Positions 1 through 8,771 are shown, counted from the first letter of the stretch. The stretch: 64,000 bases of DNA from Segatella copri (GCF_009494395.1 NZ_VZCB01000018.1:16092-80091); one strand, 5' to 3'. Numbers and translations are program-made. Notes: a model not told the origin generated them from the letters alone.

Positions 1-110
1 ATAGCTTTCAGCAAAAGGTCAGTTCTTCCTTCTGCCAAAAGTTGGGAGGAAAGCGTTTGTATAATAGCAGCTTTCTCCTCTGCACCCATATTTCTCAGTT
101 CATCTTGCAT
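1..110 (-). CDS. 5' end of an unidentified reverse-strand gene (partial)
   Basis: An open frame runs off the left edge of the window from an ATG at 110-108 and begins MQDELRNMGAEEKAA. A -7 element (TATTTTTG on the minus strand, 119-126) lies only about 8 bases upstream. Translation would therefore be nearly leaderless, or the true start is the in-frame ATG at 89-87 (residue 8, MGAEEK), which leaves a more usual leader. The visible 36 residues are charged and probably helical. They are not enough to name a family. Confidence 0.45.
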   Translation of the reverse strand, partial: MQDELRNMGAEEKAAIIQTLSSQLLAEGRTDLLLKA

Positions 111-221
111 ACTGGATGCAAAAATACAAAAAGAATAGGAAAAAACGTTTCTCTGCATCGAAAAATCTTCTTTCGCAAGCCTTGCGTTTCATTTATTATT
201 GTATGATTACTCCTTTTTTAT

Positions 222-229
222 TATCTTTG
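222..229 (+). promoter_or_regulatory. Bacteroidota -7 promoter element of ftsZ
   Basis: TATCTTTG matches the TAnnTTTG consensus used by the Bacteroidota primary sigma factor and sits 25 bases ahead of the ftsZ ATG. It implies a leader of about 15-20 nucleotides and supports the annotated start. No ribosome binding site is evident, as is common in this phylum. Confidence 0.65.
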
Positions 230-254
230 TGCCCAAAATAGAAATATAGATAAG

Positions 255-1586
255 ATGACAGAAGAATGGACCCCTATAGATTTCGGACAGACAGAAGACA
301 CCACCAAGAATATCATCAAGGTGATAGGTGTGGGTGGTGGCGGATGTAATGCCGTTAAAAATATGTACTCAGAAGGTATTGTAAATGTGAGCTTTGCCGT
401 TTGCAATACGGATAGCCAGTCGCTATCCAAATCACCAGTGCCTGTAAAAATCATGCTCGGAAAGAGCGGTTTGGGAGCAGGTGCTAACCCTGAAGTTGGA
501 CGAAGTGAAGCGCAGAACACCCAGGAAGACATCCAACGACTGCTGAATGACGGAACCAAGATGGCATTCGTTACAGCCGGCATGGGTGGCGGTACCGGAA
601 CAGGAGCAGCACCTGTCATCGCCGGCATCGCCAAAAGCATGGGCATCCTGACGGTGGGCATCATCACCATCCCATTTTATTTTGAAAAGCGAAAGAAAAT
701 CGTGAAGGCCCTGCAGGGTGTAGAAGAGATGCGCAAAAACGTAGATGCCCTGCTCATTGTCAACAACGAGCGACTTTGCGATGTATATGCCGATTCAGAA
801 ATTACCGTAAAGGATGCCTTCAAACTGGCAGACAAGGTGCTGAGCGATGCCACCAAGAGCATCTCTGAGCTGATTACCGTAGAAGGAACCATCAATCTCG
901 ACTTCCGTGACATCGAGACCACCATCAAGAGTGGCGGCGGTGCCATCATGGCGATGGGCAGGGCCAGCGGAGAAGGCAGAGTTCAGAATGCCATTCTCAA
1001 TGCCTTGGATTCCCCATTGCTCTACGGCAGCGACATCAGCAATGCACAGCGCATCCTCTTCAACATCTATACCTCCAGCAAGCACCCTATCTTCGTTAGG
1101 GAAATGCGAGAGATTGATGCCTTTTTCGATGAATTGAATCCAGACATCAAGGTTATCTGGGGCCTTTCAGATGATGACAGTCTGGATGAGGATGCCAAAG
1201 TAACCATCCTGGCAACAGGTCTCAACAACGAGCTGGCAGATGAAATTCAGGACAATCCAGTCACAACCACCAAGGATGAAGATGATTACCAGAGAATTAT
1301 CGACAAGCTTTATCATCCGATACGTGACGACTTCCAATCTCCAAAGAAGGCAGATCCCCCAGAAGAGGATATTCCTATAGAGCCATCAAACATAGAATCT
1401 ACAGACATCCCAGATGATGAGCAGCCCCCACTCATCCCCGATGCTCCGACAGAAGAATCTCCAGTCGTAGAAGAAGAGCCCCCAAAGCCTGTCATTCAGC
1501 AAAAGTCACCAACCTTGGCGAAGAGGATAAGAGACAGACTGAAGAAAATAGCTGAAGATTTAGAAATCATTACGGAAGATGAGTAG
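255..1586 (+). CDS. ftsZ: Cell division protein FtsZ
   Basis: This is the tubulin-like GTPase that forms the division ring. The N-terminal glycine-rich loop (VIGVGGGGCNAVKNM, about residues 22-36), the CNTDSQSL segment and the tubulin signature GMGGGTGTGAAP (about 108-119) are all present, followed by the GTPase-activating half up to about residue 310. A long acidic, proline-rich linker (about 350-420) leads to a basic end, TLAKRIRDRLKKIAEDLE. That end does not look like the short Pro-x-Tyr-Leu-Arg-type tail peptide usual for the phylum. The stretch after VKIMLG is a few residues shorter than I remember for Bacteroides FtsZ. No ftsA, ftsQ or mur gene lies beside it, so either ftsZ has left the dcw cluster here or this is a second FtsZ. 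The family call is certain; orthology is less so. Confidence 0.93.
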   Translation: MTEEWTPIDFGQTEDTTKNIIKVIGVGGGGCNAVKNMYSEGIVNVSFAVCNTDSQSLSKSPVPVKIMLGKSGLGAGANPEVGRSEAQNTQEDIQRLLNDGTKMAFVTAGMGGGTGTGAAPVIAGIAKSMGILTVGIITIPFYFEKRKKIVKALQGVEEMRKNVDALLIVNNERLCDVYADSEITVKDAFKLADKVLSDATKSISELITVEGTINLDFRDIETTIKSGGGAIMAMGRASGEGRVQNAILNALDSPLLYGSDISNAQRILFNIYTSSKHPIFVREMREIDAFFDELNPDIKVIWGLSDDDSLDEDAKVTILATGLNNELADEIQDNPVTTTKDEDDYQRIIDKLYHPIRDDFQSPKKADPPEEDIPIEPSNIESTDIPDDEQPPLIPDAPTEESPVVEEEPPKPVIQQKSPTLAKRIRDRLKKIAEDLEIITEDE

Positions 1587-1600
1587 CCTTTGCTGATACA

Positions 1601-1638
1601 AAAAAATCCTGCTGGCAACGATGCCGGCAGGATTTTTT
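1601..1638. terminator. Bidirectional intrinsic terminator between ftsZ and the AAA-ATPase gene
   Basis: The arms 1601-1616 and 1623-1638 pair with one G-T mismatch and are flanked by A6 and T6. The hairpin can therefore end transcripts from both convergent genes. Its core, AATCCTGCTGGC, recurs in the hairpin at 3958-3989. Confidence 0.85.
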
Positions 1639-1664
1639 GCGTTTTATCAACCTCAAGATGTCAT

Positions 1665-3227
1665 TTATTTTATCACCCAATCCTCTATGCTTCGCTGGTC
1701 TTCCGAGAAGTTAACACCCACTTTCACTACCTTCCGTCCATCATCAGCAAAAGCCTTAGCATAGTCCTTGTCGCTGATTTGCGTCATGGCGGTATCAGCA
1801 GACTTCTTATATTTCAACTCAAAAATAAAGATACTCTTATCCGTCTTGAGCACAAGGTCTATTCTTCCATCCGAAGTGGTATGCTCCACCTTCACATCTT
1901 CGCCAAGCATGGTGAAGATGGTGAACATCACGGCTTGATAGTGACGCTCATTATTGTTGATAATCGTATATGGGAACTTATCATAGAATGCCTTCAAGTG
2001 AGGCATAAAGGCTCCCATATCGTCATTGATGAGCACATTCTTTTTATAAGCATATACGATTGCATCAAGTTCGCCTACCTCTGAAGGGGTATAATATTGG
2101 CAAAGGCTTTCCGAAAAGCCTTGTCTAACTTCTTGATTAGGAAAACTGAGGTAATACATACCCAACAGCTTGTCATATCCTTTAATCGTAAGATAGCCAC
2201 TTTGGAAAAGGACTGGCACAGGGTCAGTAATAGTCTCAGTAGGAACATCGAAGCGTTTTGCTCTAGCCCAGATATCATTTAAGTCCATCATATCCAAATT
2301 CTTCTGCTGCATCAGTTCTATTAAGAACGTAGGCGTTCCAGATGTAAACCAATAGCTATTAAACTCCTTATCGTCCAAAGCATTGATGATGCTGTAAGGA
2401 TTGAATATATCCTCGCTATTGATACTGAAATGGTAGCCATCATAATGCTGCTTGAGTTGCTGCAAGGTCTCCTCATAAGTGAGTCCATTATGCTCAGCCA
2501 TCTCCTCGATACCCTCACGGAAATACTGAGTCAATTCACTCTTGGTTATACCACAACAGCTACTGTATTCATCCTTCAACGTGAGAATCTTGAGATTATT
2601 CAACTCGCTGAAGATGCTGAGCTGACTAAACTTAGAGATGCCTGTGATGAATACAAAGCGAATGTTTCCCTCTTGCTGCTTCAATGGACTGAAGAAATCT
2701 CGCATGATGTTGCGGATGGTCTTCTGTAAGTCTTCGTCACTGACAGAATCATGCATAGGTGCGTCATATTCGTCGATGAGAACGACAACTTGCTTACCTG
2801 TCTGAGCAGCTGCAGCAAGCAAGATGTTCTTAAGACGACCTCCAAAAGACTTCTCATCTATTGGATTAACTTTTAAACCATATTTTTTCTCTTCTATTTC
2901 TAGTATTCCGTTTAGAATTGAATATGTATTCTCCAAGCTATAATACTTACCACAGCTCAGATCCAGGTGGATGACAGGATATGCCGTCCACTCCTTCTCC
3001 ATCTGTTCGATAGCAAGTCCCTTGAACAGTTCTTTCTTACCTTCAAAGTAGGCCTTGAGAGTAGATACAAACAAGGATTTTCCGAATCGACGTGGGCGAC
3101 TCAGAAAATGAAATTTGGCATAATGAGCCAACTGATAGACGATAGCCGTCTTGTCAGCATAGAAGTAATTTCCCTTCACGATTTCGGAGAACGTTTGTAT
3201 TCCCAAAGGATATCTCTTTGAAGCCAT
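1665..3227 (-). CDS. AAA-ATPase-like protein with C-terminal PD-(D/E)XK nuclease domain (DUF1703 type)
   Basis: The protein has 520 residues. An N-terminal AAA-ATPase-like domain carries a P-loop variant in SRPRRFGKSL (about residues 43-52) and a Walker B VVVLIDEYDAP (about 147-157). The C-terminal DUF1703 domain shows a PD-(D/E)XK-like core in GRIDLVLKTD and IFIFELKYKK (about 455-480). The family is present in many copies in Bacteroidales and its role is not established; defence or mobile-element functions have been suggested. A paralogue lies at 42214-43779 with the same N-terminus (KRYPxGIQTF). A -7 element at 3253-3260 supports the start. The gene stands alone. Confidence 0.88.
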   Translation of the reverse strand: MASKRYPLGIQTFSEIVKGNYFYADKTAIVYQLAHYAKFHFLSRPRRFGKSLFVSTLKAYFEGKKELFKGLAIEQMEKEWTAYPVIHLDLSCGKYYSLENTYSILNGILEIEEKKYGLKVNPIDEKSFGGRLKNILLAAAAQTGKQVVVLIDEYDAPMHDSVSDEDLQKTIRNIMRDFFSPLKQQEGNIRFVFITGISKFSQLSIFSELNNLKILTLKDEYSSCCGITKSELTQYFREGIEEMAEHNGLTYEETLQQLKQHYDGYHFSINSEDIFNPYSIINALDDKEFNSYWFTSGTPTFLIELMQQKNLDMMDLNDIWARAKRFDVPTETITDPVPVLFQSGYLTIKGYDKLLGMYYLSFPNQEVRQGFSESLCQYYTPSEVGELDAIVYAYKKNVLINDDMGAFMPHLKAFYDKFPYTIINNNERHYQAVMFTIFTMLGEDVKVEHTTSDGRIDLVLKTDKSIFIFELKYKKSADTAMTQISDKDYAKAFADDGRKVVKVGVNFSEDQRSIEDWVIK

Positions 3228-3252
3228 AATCTTACTCTTAATAATTCAGGTA

Positions 3253-3260
3253 CAAAGATA
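3253..3260 (-). promoter_or_regulatory. -7 promoter element of the AAA-ATPase/nuclease gene
   Basis: On the minus strand this reads TATCTTTG, 26 bases ahead of the ATG at 3227. It is the clearest promoter in the 334-base gap 3228-3561. The rest of that gap is AT-rich and holds the hairpin at 3342-3363 and the leader of the small secreted protein. Confidence 0.55.
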
Positions 3261-3341
3261 CAGATAATATTTCAGAAAGCAAGCGTTTTTCTTATTATTA
3301 ACAATAGTTACGAGCTATCTTACTAATAAAACAATGCTTAC

Positions 3342-3363
3342 ATTCCCCAACTTTTTGGGGAAT
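3342..3363. other. Perfect 9-bp inverted repeat, possible operator or RNA hairpin
   Basis: ATTCCCCAA and TTGGGGAAT are separated by CTTT. There is no T-run, so it is not an obvious intrinsic terminator. It lies between two divergent genes and could be a protein-binding site or a leader hairpin of the secreted protein starting at 3562. Confidence 0.35.
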
Positions 3364-3561
3364 ATTTCCACATACTTTCCTCATTTTCCACACCATCTAT
3401 TTCTGGCATATTCAATATAAACACCTGATAATCAAGACATATTATTTTTACTCATCGATTTGGCACGCAGATTGCGACTATGAATAGCGGGTTCGACAAC
3501 GAATCCACAAAGAAAGTAAGTAAGTAACATTAAATAGTAACAATTTAAAAAAGATAAGATT

Positions 3562-3816
3562 ATGAAGAAGTTTATGTTTGCAGCTATCGCAGCTATGGTA
3601 ATGGTTTCAGTAAGCAACGTTTTTGCATCAAGCAGAATGGTAGGTAACGCAGAGGTAGCACCAGTTGATACCGTAGCTCCAGAAGCACCTTCAGATACAT
3701 TGGCAACAGGTACTTCTATCCAGCCACAGGCAAGTGTTGAGGATTCTACAAAGCAGGAGAATGCTACTGAGGCTACAACAGAGAATGCTACAGAGCAGCA
3801 GACAACTGCCGAGTAA
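3562..3816 (+). CDS. Small secreted Thr/Glu-rich protein
   Basis: The 84-residue product has a typical signal peptide (MKKFMFAAIAAMVMVSVSNVFAS, cleavage near residues 22-23). The mature part is low-complexity and rich in Thr, Glu, Ala and Pro, with no Cys and no predicted fold. Such proteins occur in Prevotella as abundant secreted or periplasmic peptides of unknown role. The start is supported by the signal peptide. The ATG is preceded by an A-rich tract (aaaaaagataagatt) rather than a Shine-Dalgarno sequence. I recognise no family. Confidence 0.7.
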   Translation: MKKFMFAAIAAMVMVSVSNVFASSRMVGNAEVAPVDTVAPEAPSDTLATGTSIQPQASVEDSTKQENATEATTENATEQQTTAE

Positions 3817-3957
3817 AAGATAAAGAACAGTTCATTTTGCAGCGTTATTCATATAATAGGATTTAGTTTTTAAAGGTAATTAGACTTATTCAGGTTACAA
3901 TAGATATTGCATAGATAGAAATTACAAAGTAGAATTTTAGGTTCGGTTTTTGAAAGT

Positions 3958-3989
3958 GAATCCTGCTGGCAGTGTTGCCAGCAGGATTC
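3958..3989. terminator. Hairpin at the 3' ends of the secreted protein and ADP-ribosylglycohydrolase genes
   Basis: A perfect 13-bp stem (3958-3970 with 3977-3989) closes a 6-base loop. It lies 5 bases beyond the stop of the reverse gene and about 140 bases beyond the forward gene. Its stem shares AATCCTGCTGGC with the terminator after ftsZ. No long T-run follows, so termination is plausible but not certain. Confidence 0.55.
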
Positions 3990-3993
3990 TTGC

Positions 3994-4818
3994 TTAATAG
4001 CCCCTGTTAAACTCATCAAGTATCTGACGAAGATTATCATCAAGCACATTATTATATACACAACAAGCCAGTTCTTTTGGTATTTCCATCCCTCTTGTTG
4101 CAACAGCTATTCCTCCAGCCATGCACGCCATGGTATCAGCATCACCGCCAAGCGAGATGGCATTACGGATAGCCGAAGTATAACTATCAGCTTCTAGATA
4201 TGAGATGATAGATTCAGGAACACTTGTCTGGCAAGTATCCGTAAATCCATAATCTGGACGTATTTCTGCAAGAGTACGGTGAAGATTGTACCCTTCAAAA
4301 TGAGCCTCAACGTAATCGCATATTTGCTTCTTGTCTTTTCCTTGACGAGCCAGGAAGATACAAGCAGCAATAGCCTGCGCACCCTTTATTCCCTCAGGAT
4401 GGTTATGAGTCACCTCTGCAGAAATCTTAGCAAGTAGCAAAGCCTCATCCAATGATTTGGCATAAAAGCCACATGGACTTACTCGCATGGCAGAACCGTT
4501 ACCATAGCTGTTGTAAGGTTCCGTTTTCCTACTAATAATCCACCGTAAAAACTTCTGCCCATAGCCGGCAAACATATACTTCCGTCCCAATTCTTTCATG
4601 CACTCCACGAGCTTCTCATGAGTATGTTCAGGATCAATCGTCAGCCATTTTGCTACAGCCAAGGTCATAACCGTATCATCCGTAAAACGAGGCTCTTTGT
4701 ATATATCGAAGTCCCCATGCTTTACTGGATGAAATTCATACGCAGCCCCGAAGCAATCGCCAGCGATTGCTCCAATGATACCAGTTGTAGGTACTATTTT
4801 ACAAGTTGAATGTCCCAT
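3994..4818 (-). CDS. ADP-ribosylglycohydrolase family protein
   Basis: This 274-residue protein belongs to the dinuclear-metal family that removes ADP-ribose from proteins or small molecules (DraG/ARH type). The N-terminal GIIGAIAGDCFGAAYEF, the metal-binding FTDDTVMT (about residues 44-51) and the C-terminal GGDADTMACMAGG (about 224-236) are intact, so it should be active. It is the last gene of the long reverse array. Its start overlaps the 3' end of the pgpA-like gene by 20 bases, which implies translational coupling. A second family member is at 60767-61612. Confidence 0.9.
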   Translation of the reverse strand: MGHSTCKIVPTTGIIGAIAGDCFGAAYEFHPVKHGDFDIYKEPRFTDDTVMTLAVAKWLTIDPEHTHEKLVECMKELGRKYMFAGYGQKFLRWIISRKTEPYNSYGNGSAMRVSPCGFYAKSLDEALLLAKISAEVTHNHPEGIKGAQAIAACIFLARQGKDKKQICDYVEAHFEGYNLHRTLAEIRPDYGFTDTCQTSVPESIISYLEADSYTSAIRNAISLGGDADTMACMAGGIAVATRGMEIPKELACCVYNNVLDDNLRQILDEFNRGY

Positions 4819-5347
4819 GAATATATTCTACTAGATGGAAATATCTGATTATTAATGTTACAATAAATGCATAGAAGCCAGCCAATGCATCGTCAAGCAT
4901 ACAGCCCCATCCACCATGAATATTCCGGTCTATCCATCTGCAACCAAGCGGTTTAGTTATATCTATTACTCGAAACAACACAAAACCTATTATAGCAAGG
5001 GATATTGAGACATAAGCTGGACCATCTACACAAACAGCTGCTAAAGCAGCAACCCACGTTCCAAAGAACTCATCAATTACGACAGCCCTTGGGTCTTCAC
5101 CCCAATATTTCTCCATCACATTATCAGTCCAGACTCCAATCAACAAAGAACTAACAACCAATAAAATTGTAGCCACCATCAACCCTATCGGAGAAAGGAC
5201 ATAATAAAGACCTATCCAAATGAGCAAAGCCAGAAAAGCACCTGCAGTACCAGGTGCTTTAGGTACAAAACCTGTGCCTAATCCTGTGGAAATAATTACA
5301 TGAAGCCAAGGAGCTTCACCTAACTGTTTATTATTGTTATTACTCAT
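4799..5347 (-). CDS. pgpA: Phosphatidylglycerophosphatase A family protein
   Basis: This membrane enzyme of about 182 residues dephosphorylates phosphatidylglycerol phosphate to phosphatidylglycerol. Signature segments are GTGFVPKAPGTAG near the N-terminus, a central DPRAVVIDEFFG and a C-terminal DDALAG. Four hydrophobic segments are visible. I place the start at ATG 5347 (MSNNNNKQ), one base after the stop of the 54-aa gene. A TTG at 5359 would lengthen it by four residues. Its place at the end of a TerD operon is unusual and may mean shared envelope-stress expression. Confidence 0.85.
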   Translation of the reverse strand: MSNNNNKQLGEAPWLHVIISTGLGTGFVPKAPGTAGAFLALLIWIGLYYVLSPIGLMVATILLVVSSLLIGVWTDNVMEKYWGEDPRAVVIDEFFGTWVAALAAVCVDGPAYVSISLAIIGFVLFRVIDITKPLGCRWIDRNIHGGWGCMLDDALAGFYAFIVTLIIRYFHLVEYIHGTFNL

Positions 5348-5348
5348 A

Positions 5349-5513
5349 TTATTTTCCAAACAATGCCTTCAGAACCATCTTACCAATTTTTCTTTCCAAT
5401 CCTGCCTTTGAGGTTGGAATACCTGTCTCACGAGCAAACTTTTGTTTTGCTTGTGTGATACCTAAAGCCCGATTTAAGGAGAATGACACCCCTGGTATTT
5501 TAAACTTAGACAT
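5349..5513 (-). CDS. 54-aa conserved-looking small basic protein
   Basis: The frame encodes MSKFKIPGVSFSLNRALGIT followed by a Lys/Arg-rich helical tail ending in LKALFGK. Its stop (TAA 5351-5349) is separated by one base from the pgpA-like ATG, a spacing that favours real, coupled translation. Upstream is the terminator of the P-type ATPase, so it may start a new transcript. I do not recognise a function; the net positive charge would fit nucleic-acid or membrane-surface binding. Confidence 0.6.
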   Translation of the reverse strand: MSKFKIPGVSFSLNRALGITQAKQKFARETGIPTSKAGLERKIGKMVLKALFGK

Positions 5514-5538
5514 ATCTTTATAAATTTTAGAAATTGAT

Positions 5539-5580
5539 AAAAAAGAGTTGCGCCTTCTTTCTTAAAGAATAACGCAACTC
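5539..5580 (-). terminator. Intrinsic terminator of the Ca2+ ATPase gene
   Basis: On the minus strand GAGTTGCG (5580-5573) pairs with CGCAACTC (5552-5545) and is followed by six T residues. It lies 14 bases past the ATPase stop and separates the TerD/ATPase genes from the 54-aa/PgpA/glycohydrolase genes. Readthrough may still link them. Confidence 0.8.
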
Positions 5581-5593
5581 CTTCTATTTTATT

Positions 5594-8443
5594 TTAGATT
5601 TTCTTTAGCAAACTCCAAATTTCACGAATCCAAAGCACAAGTGAAGAACCAACGATGATGATTACCCAATCCTCAAACTTCAAACCAGTTACATTGAAGA
5701 AATTCTGCAAACCAGGAATCTCTACCATAGCAATCTGACCAGCTAAAATGATAGTTGCAATAATCAACAAGCCCTTGCATCCCTTGAAATGAAGCGCACT
5801 CTTACCTGTCTCAAATGCTCTTGCACAGAAGAGATAGAAGAAGTGAGTCATCACGAAGATGGTGAAGAATAAGGTCAACTCGTAAGGAGTAAGACCATCA
5901 GATGCACCTAACTGAACGTTGAGTAAATCTGTTAACTGCGTAATATTCGAATGCTCAAAGACATAAAGTAATACAAGCAGCAACACAAAGAAGAATCCGC
6001 CAACGCCCAAGATGTTCTGATACATCGCCTTATTCAGGATAAAGGCATTTCTATCTCTTGGCTTATCTTTCATCACGCTCTCTGATGGAGGCAAAGATGC
6101 CAATGCCATTGCAGCAAAAGTATCCATAATCAAGTTTACCCAAAGCATCTGAGTTACAGTAAGCGGACTTTCCTCGCCCATAAATGCGCCAAAAACAACG
6201 ATAAAGCAAGCAGCCACATTCACAGTCAACTGGAAGAGTAAGAAACGTTGGATATTCTGATAGAGTGAACGTCCCCACATCACCGCCTTACCAATACTAC
6301 TAAATGAGTTATCGATAATGGTAATATCAGATGCCTCCTTTGCTACAGAAGTACCATCACCCATAGACAAACCAACATGAGCAGCCTTCAAAGCAGGGGC
6401 ATCGTTGGTTCCGTCACCAGTAACAGCAACGACTTGGTTCTTTCTTTGCAAAGCCTCAACCAATCGTTTCTTATCCATAGGACGAGCACGAGAGATTATC
6501 TTCAAATCCAAGACTCTCTTATCCAACTCTTCATCAGAAAGAGCAGCAAACTCTGGACCAGTAATAATATTCTTATCACCATCCTTTGCTGTCCACAGAC
6601 CAATTTGACGACCGATTTCCTTAGCTGTACCAGGAGTATCACCAGTAACAATCTTCACATTGATACCGGCATTCATACATTCTGCAACGGCTGCAGGAAC
6701 ATCCAGACGAACAGGGTCGCTGATAGCCACAACACCCATAAAGGTTAAATTATCAGCCACAACCTTACCATCCTTGAATACGTCAGCCTTACTACTAATT
6801 ATTTGATAAGCGAAGCCGAGGGTACGCATAGCTTGGTTCTGATATTCAACCAACTGATTCTCAATATCAGTTTTAGAAACATTGTTCTCGATGTTCTTGC
6901 ACAAACCACTTACAATTTCAGGAGCACCCTTGACATAGAGAATTGTCTTGCCTTCAAACAAGGAAGACTTAACAATTGTTGCCATATACTTACGCTCCGT
7001 AGAGAAAGGCAACTCCTCCAAAACCTCAGCAGACTCACGTAGATTCAGATAATCAACGCCAGCCTTCTTGAGCCAAAGAAGCAAAGCGCCCTCCGTAGGA
7101 TTACCCAATACTTTTACAGCCTCAACATCTGAATAATCCAAAGAAGCAGTAGAATTGACAGCGATACCTTCCTCAATCAACAGACTATCCTTATCATTAC
7201 CCAACGTCTGAGCTGATAGACCATAGAAATTAGTATCATGCACTTGCATCTGATTCTGAGTCAAAGTACCAGTTTTATCGGTACAGATAACAGTCGTAGC
7301 ACCCATCGTCTCACAAGCATGCATTTTACGAACCAAGTTGTTGGTCTTCATCATTCTAGTCATACTATAAGCCAAGCTCAGAGTAACAGCCATTGGCAAA
7401 CCTTCTGGTACCGCAACAACCACAAGTGTTACTGCAATCATCAAGGTATCCAACGTATATGTAATCAACTTAGCTATTTGCTCACTCGGCATCAAAGTAT
7501 CATGGAAATAAACTACCATACCCATCAATATCACAAAATAGCCAATAATTGATGGAACAACAGCTTTCCAACTCCAGTCGTCAAACTTTTTTATAACCAT
7601 CCAGAAGAAGATGCCTGTAGGAACCGCCAATGTCAAAACAATAGGACTCCAACCGAAGAACACCATCAGTTTGAGAACGATAATAAGCGCAGCGAAAATA
7701 TAACTCAACTTGGTTATCAAGTCTGCCAATCCATCCAACTGTTCATTTAATGGTGTGCGAACACTATCATCTATCTGTGCAGCCTCAAAGACTTTACCAT
7801 TTTCCGTTTTGTCGCCAACTGCCAAAACTTTGAAAATACCATGACCTTCCATCACCTTTGTACCACGCATCACATGGTTAGAAGGGAATGTTGCATCCTT
7901 ATCAAACTCCTGTTCATGAATTGTTTTATGGCAAATAGGCTCACCAGTCAAAGAAGACTCATCAACATTCAAGGTAACCGCCTCTAAAAGTTCTCCGTCA
8001 GCAGGAATCTCCTCACCTGTATTCAATACGACAATATCACCAACAACGACATCTTTCTTCTTGATAGAAGTTGTGTTTCCATTTCGGATTACCTCTACCA
8101 TTTCGTCGTCATTAACTTGGTTGAGGACAGAGAACTGCTTATCAGCCTTTAACTCAAAGATAAAGGCGATACCAGTGGCAAGCAAGATAGCCACAAAAAT
8201 ACCAACTGGCTCAAAGAATGTCTCTGCACCTTCATGCAATCCCCAGAACTCATAGCAAGAAATGCCGATAGACAACACTCCGGCTATCAGCAAAATGATA
8301 ATCAGAGGGTCGCCAAACTTCTCTAGGAATTGTTTCCATAAAGGTTCTTTCTCTGGTGGTGTCAAGATATTGGCACCATGTTTACTACGGCTTTCGAGCA
8401 CTTGGGCATCGGTCAAGCCTGTGTAATGATGTTTTTGTTCCAT
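5594..8443 (-). CDS. Calcium-translocating P-type ATPase, PMCA type
   Basis: This 949-residue P2B-like pump expels Ca2+ from the cytoplasm. The phosphorylation loop ICTDKTGTLT, the actuator segment LTGEP, the hinge TGDGTNDAPAL and the M4 motif VAVPEGLP are present, with about ten membrane segments arranged 2-2-6. The start MEQKHHYTGL is followed by a cation-ATPase N-terminal domain. It is in the same direction as, and two bases from, the preceding 108-aa gene. The bases encoding MEQKHH are duplicated upstream at 8835-8858, evidence that the gene's original 5' end was split by an insertion. Location next to calcium-binding TerD genes suggests a calcium-linked response. Confidence 0.95.
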   Translation of the reverse strand: MEQKHHYTGLTDAQVLESRSKHGANILTPPEKEPLWKQFLEKFGDPLIIILLIAGVLSIGISCYEFWGLHEGAETFFEPVGIFVAILLATGIAFIFELKADKQFSVLNQVNDDEMVEVIRNGNTTSIKKKDVVVGDIVVLNTGEEIPADGELLEAVTLNVDESSLTGEPICHKTIHEQEFDKDATFPSNHVMRGTKVMEGHGIFKVLAVGDKTENGKVFEAAQIDDSVRTPLNEQLDGLADLITKLSYIFAALIIVLKLMVFFGWSPIVLTLAVPTGIFFWMVIKKFDDWSWKAVVPSIIGYFVILMGMVVYFHDTLMPSEQIAKLITYTLDTLMIAVTLVVVAVPEGLPMAVTLSLAYSMTRMMKTNNLVRKMHACETMGATTVICTDKTGTLTQNQMQVHDTNFYGLSAQTLGNDKDSLLIEEGIAVNSTASLDYSDVEAVKVLGNPTEGALLLWLKKAGVDYLNLRESAEVLEELPFSTERKYMATIVKSSLFEGKTILYVKGAPEIVSGLCKNIENNVSKTDIENQLVEYQNQAMRTLGFAYQIISSKADVFKDGKVVADNLTFMGVVAISDPVRLDVPAAVAECMNAGINVKIVTGDTPGTAKEIGRQIGLWTAKDGDKNIITGPEFAALSDEELDKRVLDLKIISRARPMDKKRLVEALQRKNQVVAVTGDGTNDAPALKAAHVGLSMGDGTSVAKEASDITIIDNSFSSIGKAVMWGRSLYQNIQRFLLFQLTVNVAACFIVVFGAFMGEESPLTVTQMLWVNLIMDTFAAMALASLPPSESVMKDKPRDRNAFILNKAMYQNILGVGGFFFVLLLVLLYVFEHSNITQLTDLLNVQLGASDGLTPYELTLFFTIFVMTHFFYLFCARAFETGKSALHFKGCKGLLIIATIILAGQIAMVEIPGLQNFFNVTGLKFEDWVIIIVGSSLVLWIREIWSLLKKI

Positions 8444-8444
8444 A

Positions 8445-8771
8445 TTATTTTTCTTTGAATAATTTCAATACGTATTCCAAAATACCATTTGGCACACATT
8501 CTATATCCAGCCATTCAAAATCAGGTGGTCCAGAATGATAATTTGAGACTTGAGCATACAAAATGTCATTTTCTATACAAAAGCCTTCCAACAAGAACCA
8601 AGTTTCATCTAACCATCCATCATAATCTGGTCCCTTCCAACATAAGGGAACATTCTCAATACACATGCCATGAAAATCTATCAAGTCACCATAACCTGTT
8701 TGTTCTATTAGATGATTATAAAAACCAGGTTTTTCTGTGTAAAGTTTGTATATTCTATCTTTAACCTTCAT
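8445..8771 (-). CDS. Uncharacterised 108-aa acidic protein
   Basis: The product (MKVKDRIYKLYTEKPGFYNH...) is rich in Asp, Glu, Trp and Tyr. I place the start at ATG 8771. The open frame extends to 8918, but the added residues run through the duplicated ATPase 5' end and look non-coding. It has no signal peptide or membrane segment. Small acidic cytoplasmic proteins like this are often immunity or accessory proteins, but nothing in the sequence names a family. It sits between the Cpl-7 membrane protein and the Ca2+ pump, apparently inserted there later. Confidence 0.6.
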   Translation of the reverse strand: MKVKDRIYKLYTEKPGFYNHLIEQTGYGDLIDFHGMCIENVPLCWKGPDYDGWLDETWFLLEGFCIENDILYAQVSNYHSGPPDFEWLDIECVPNGILEYVLKLFKEK

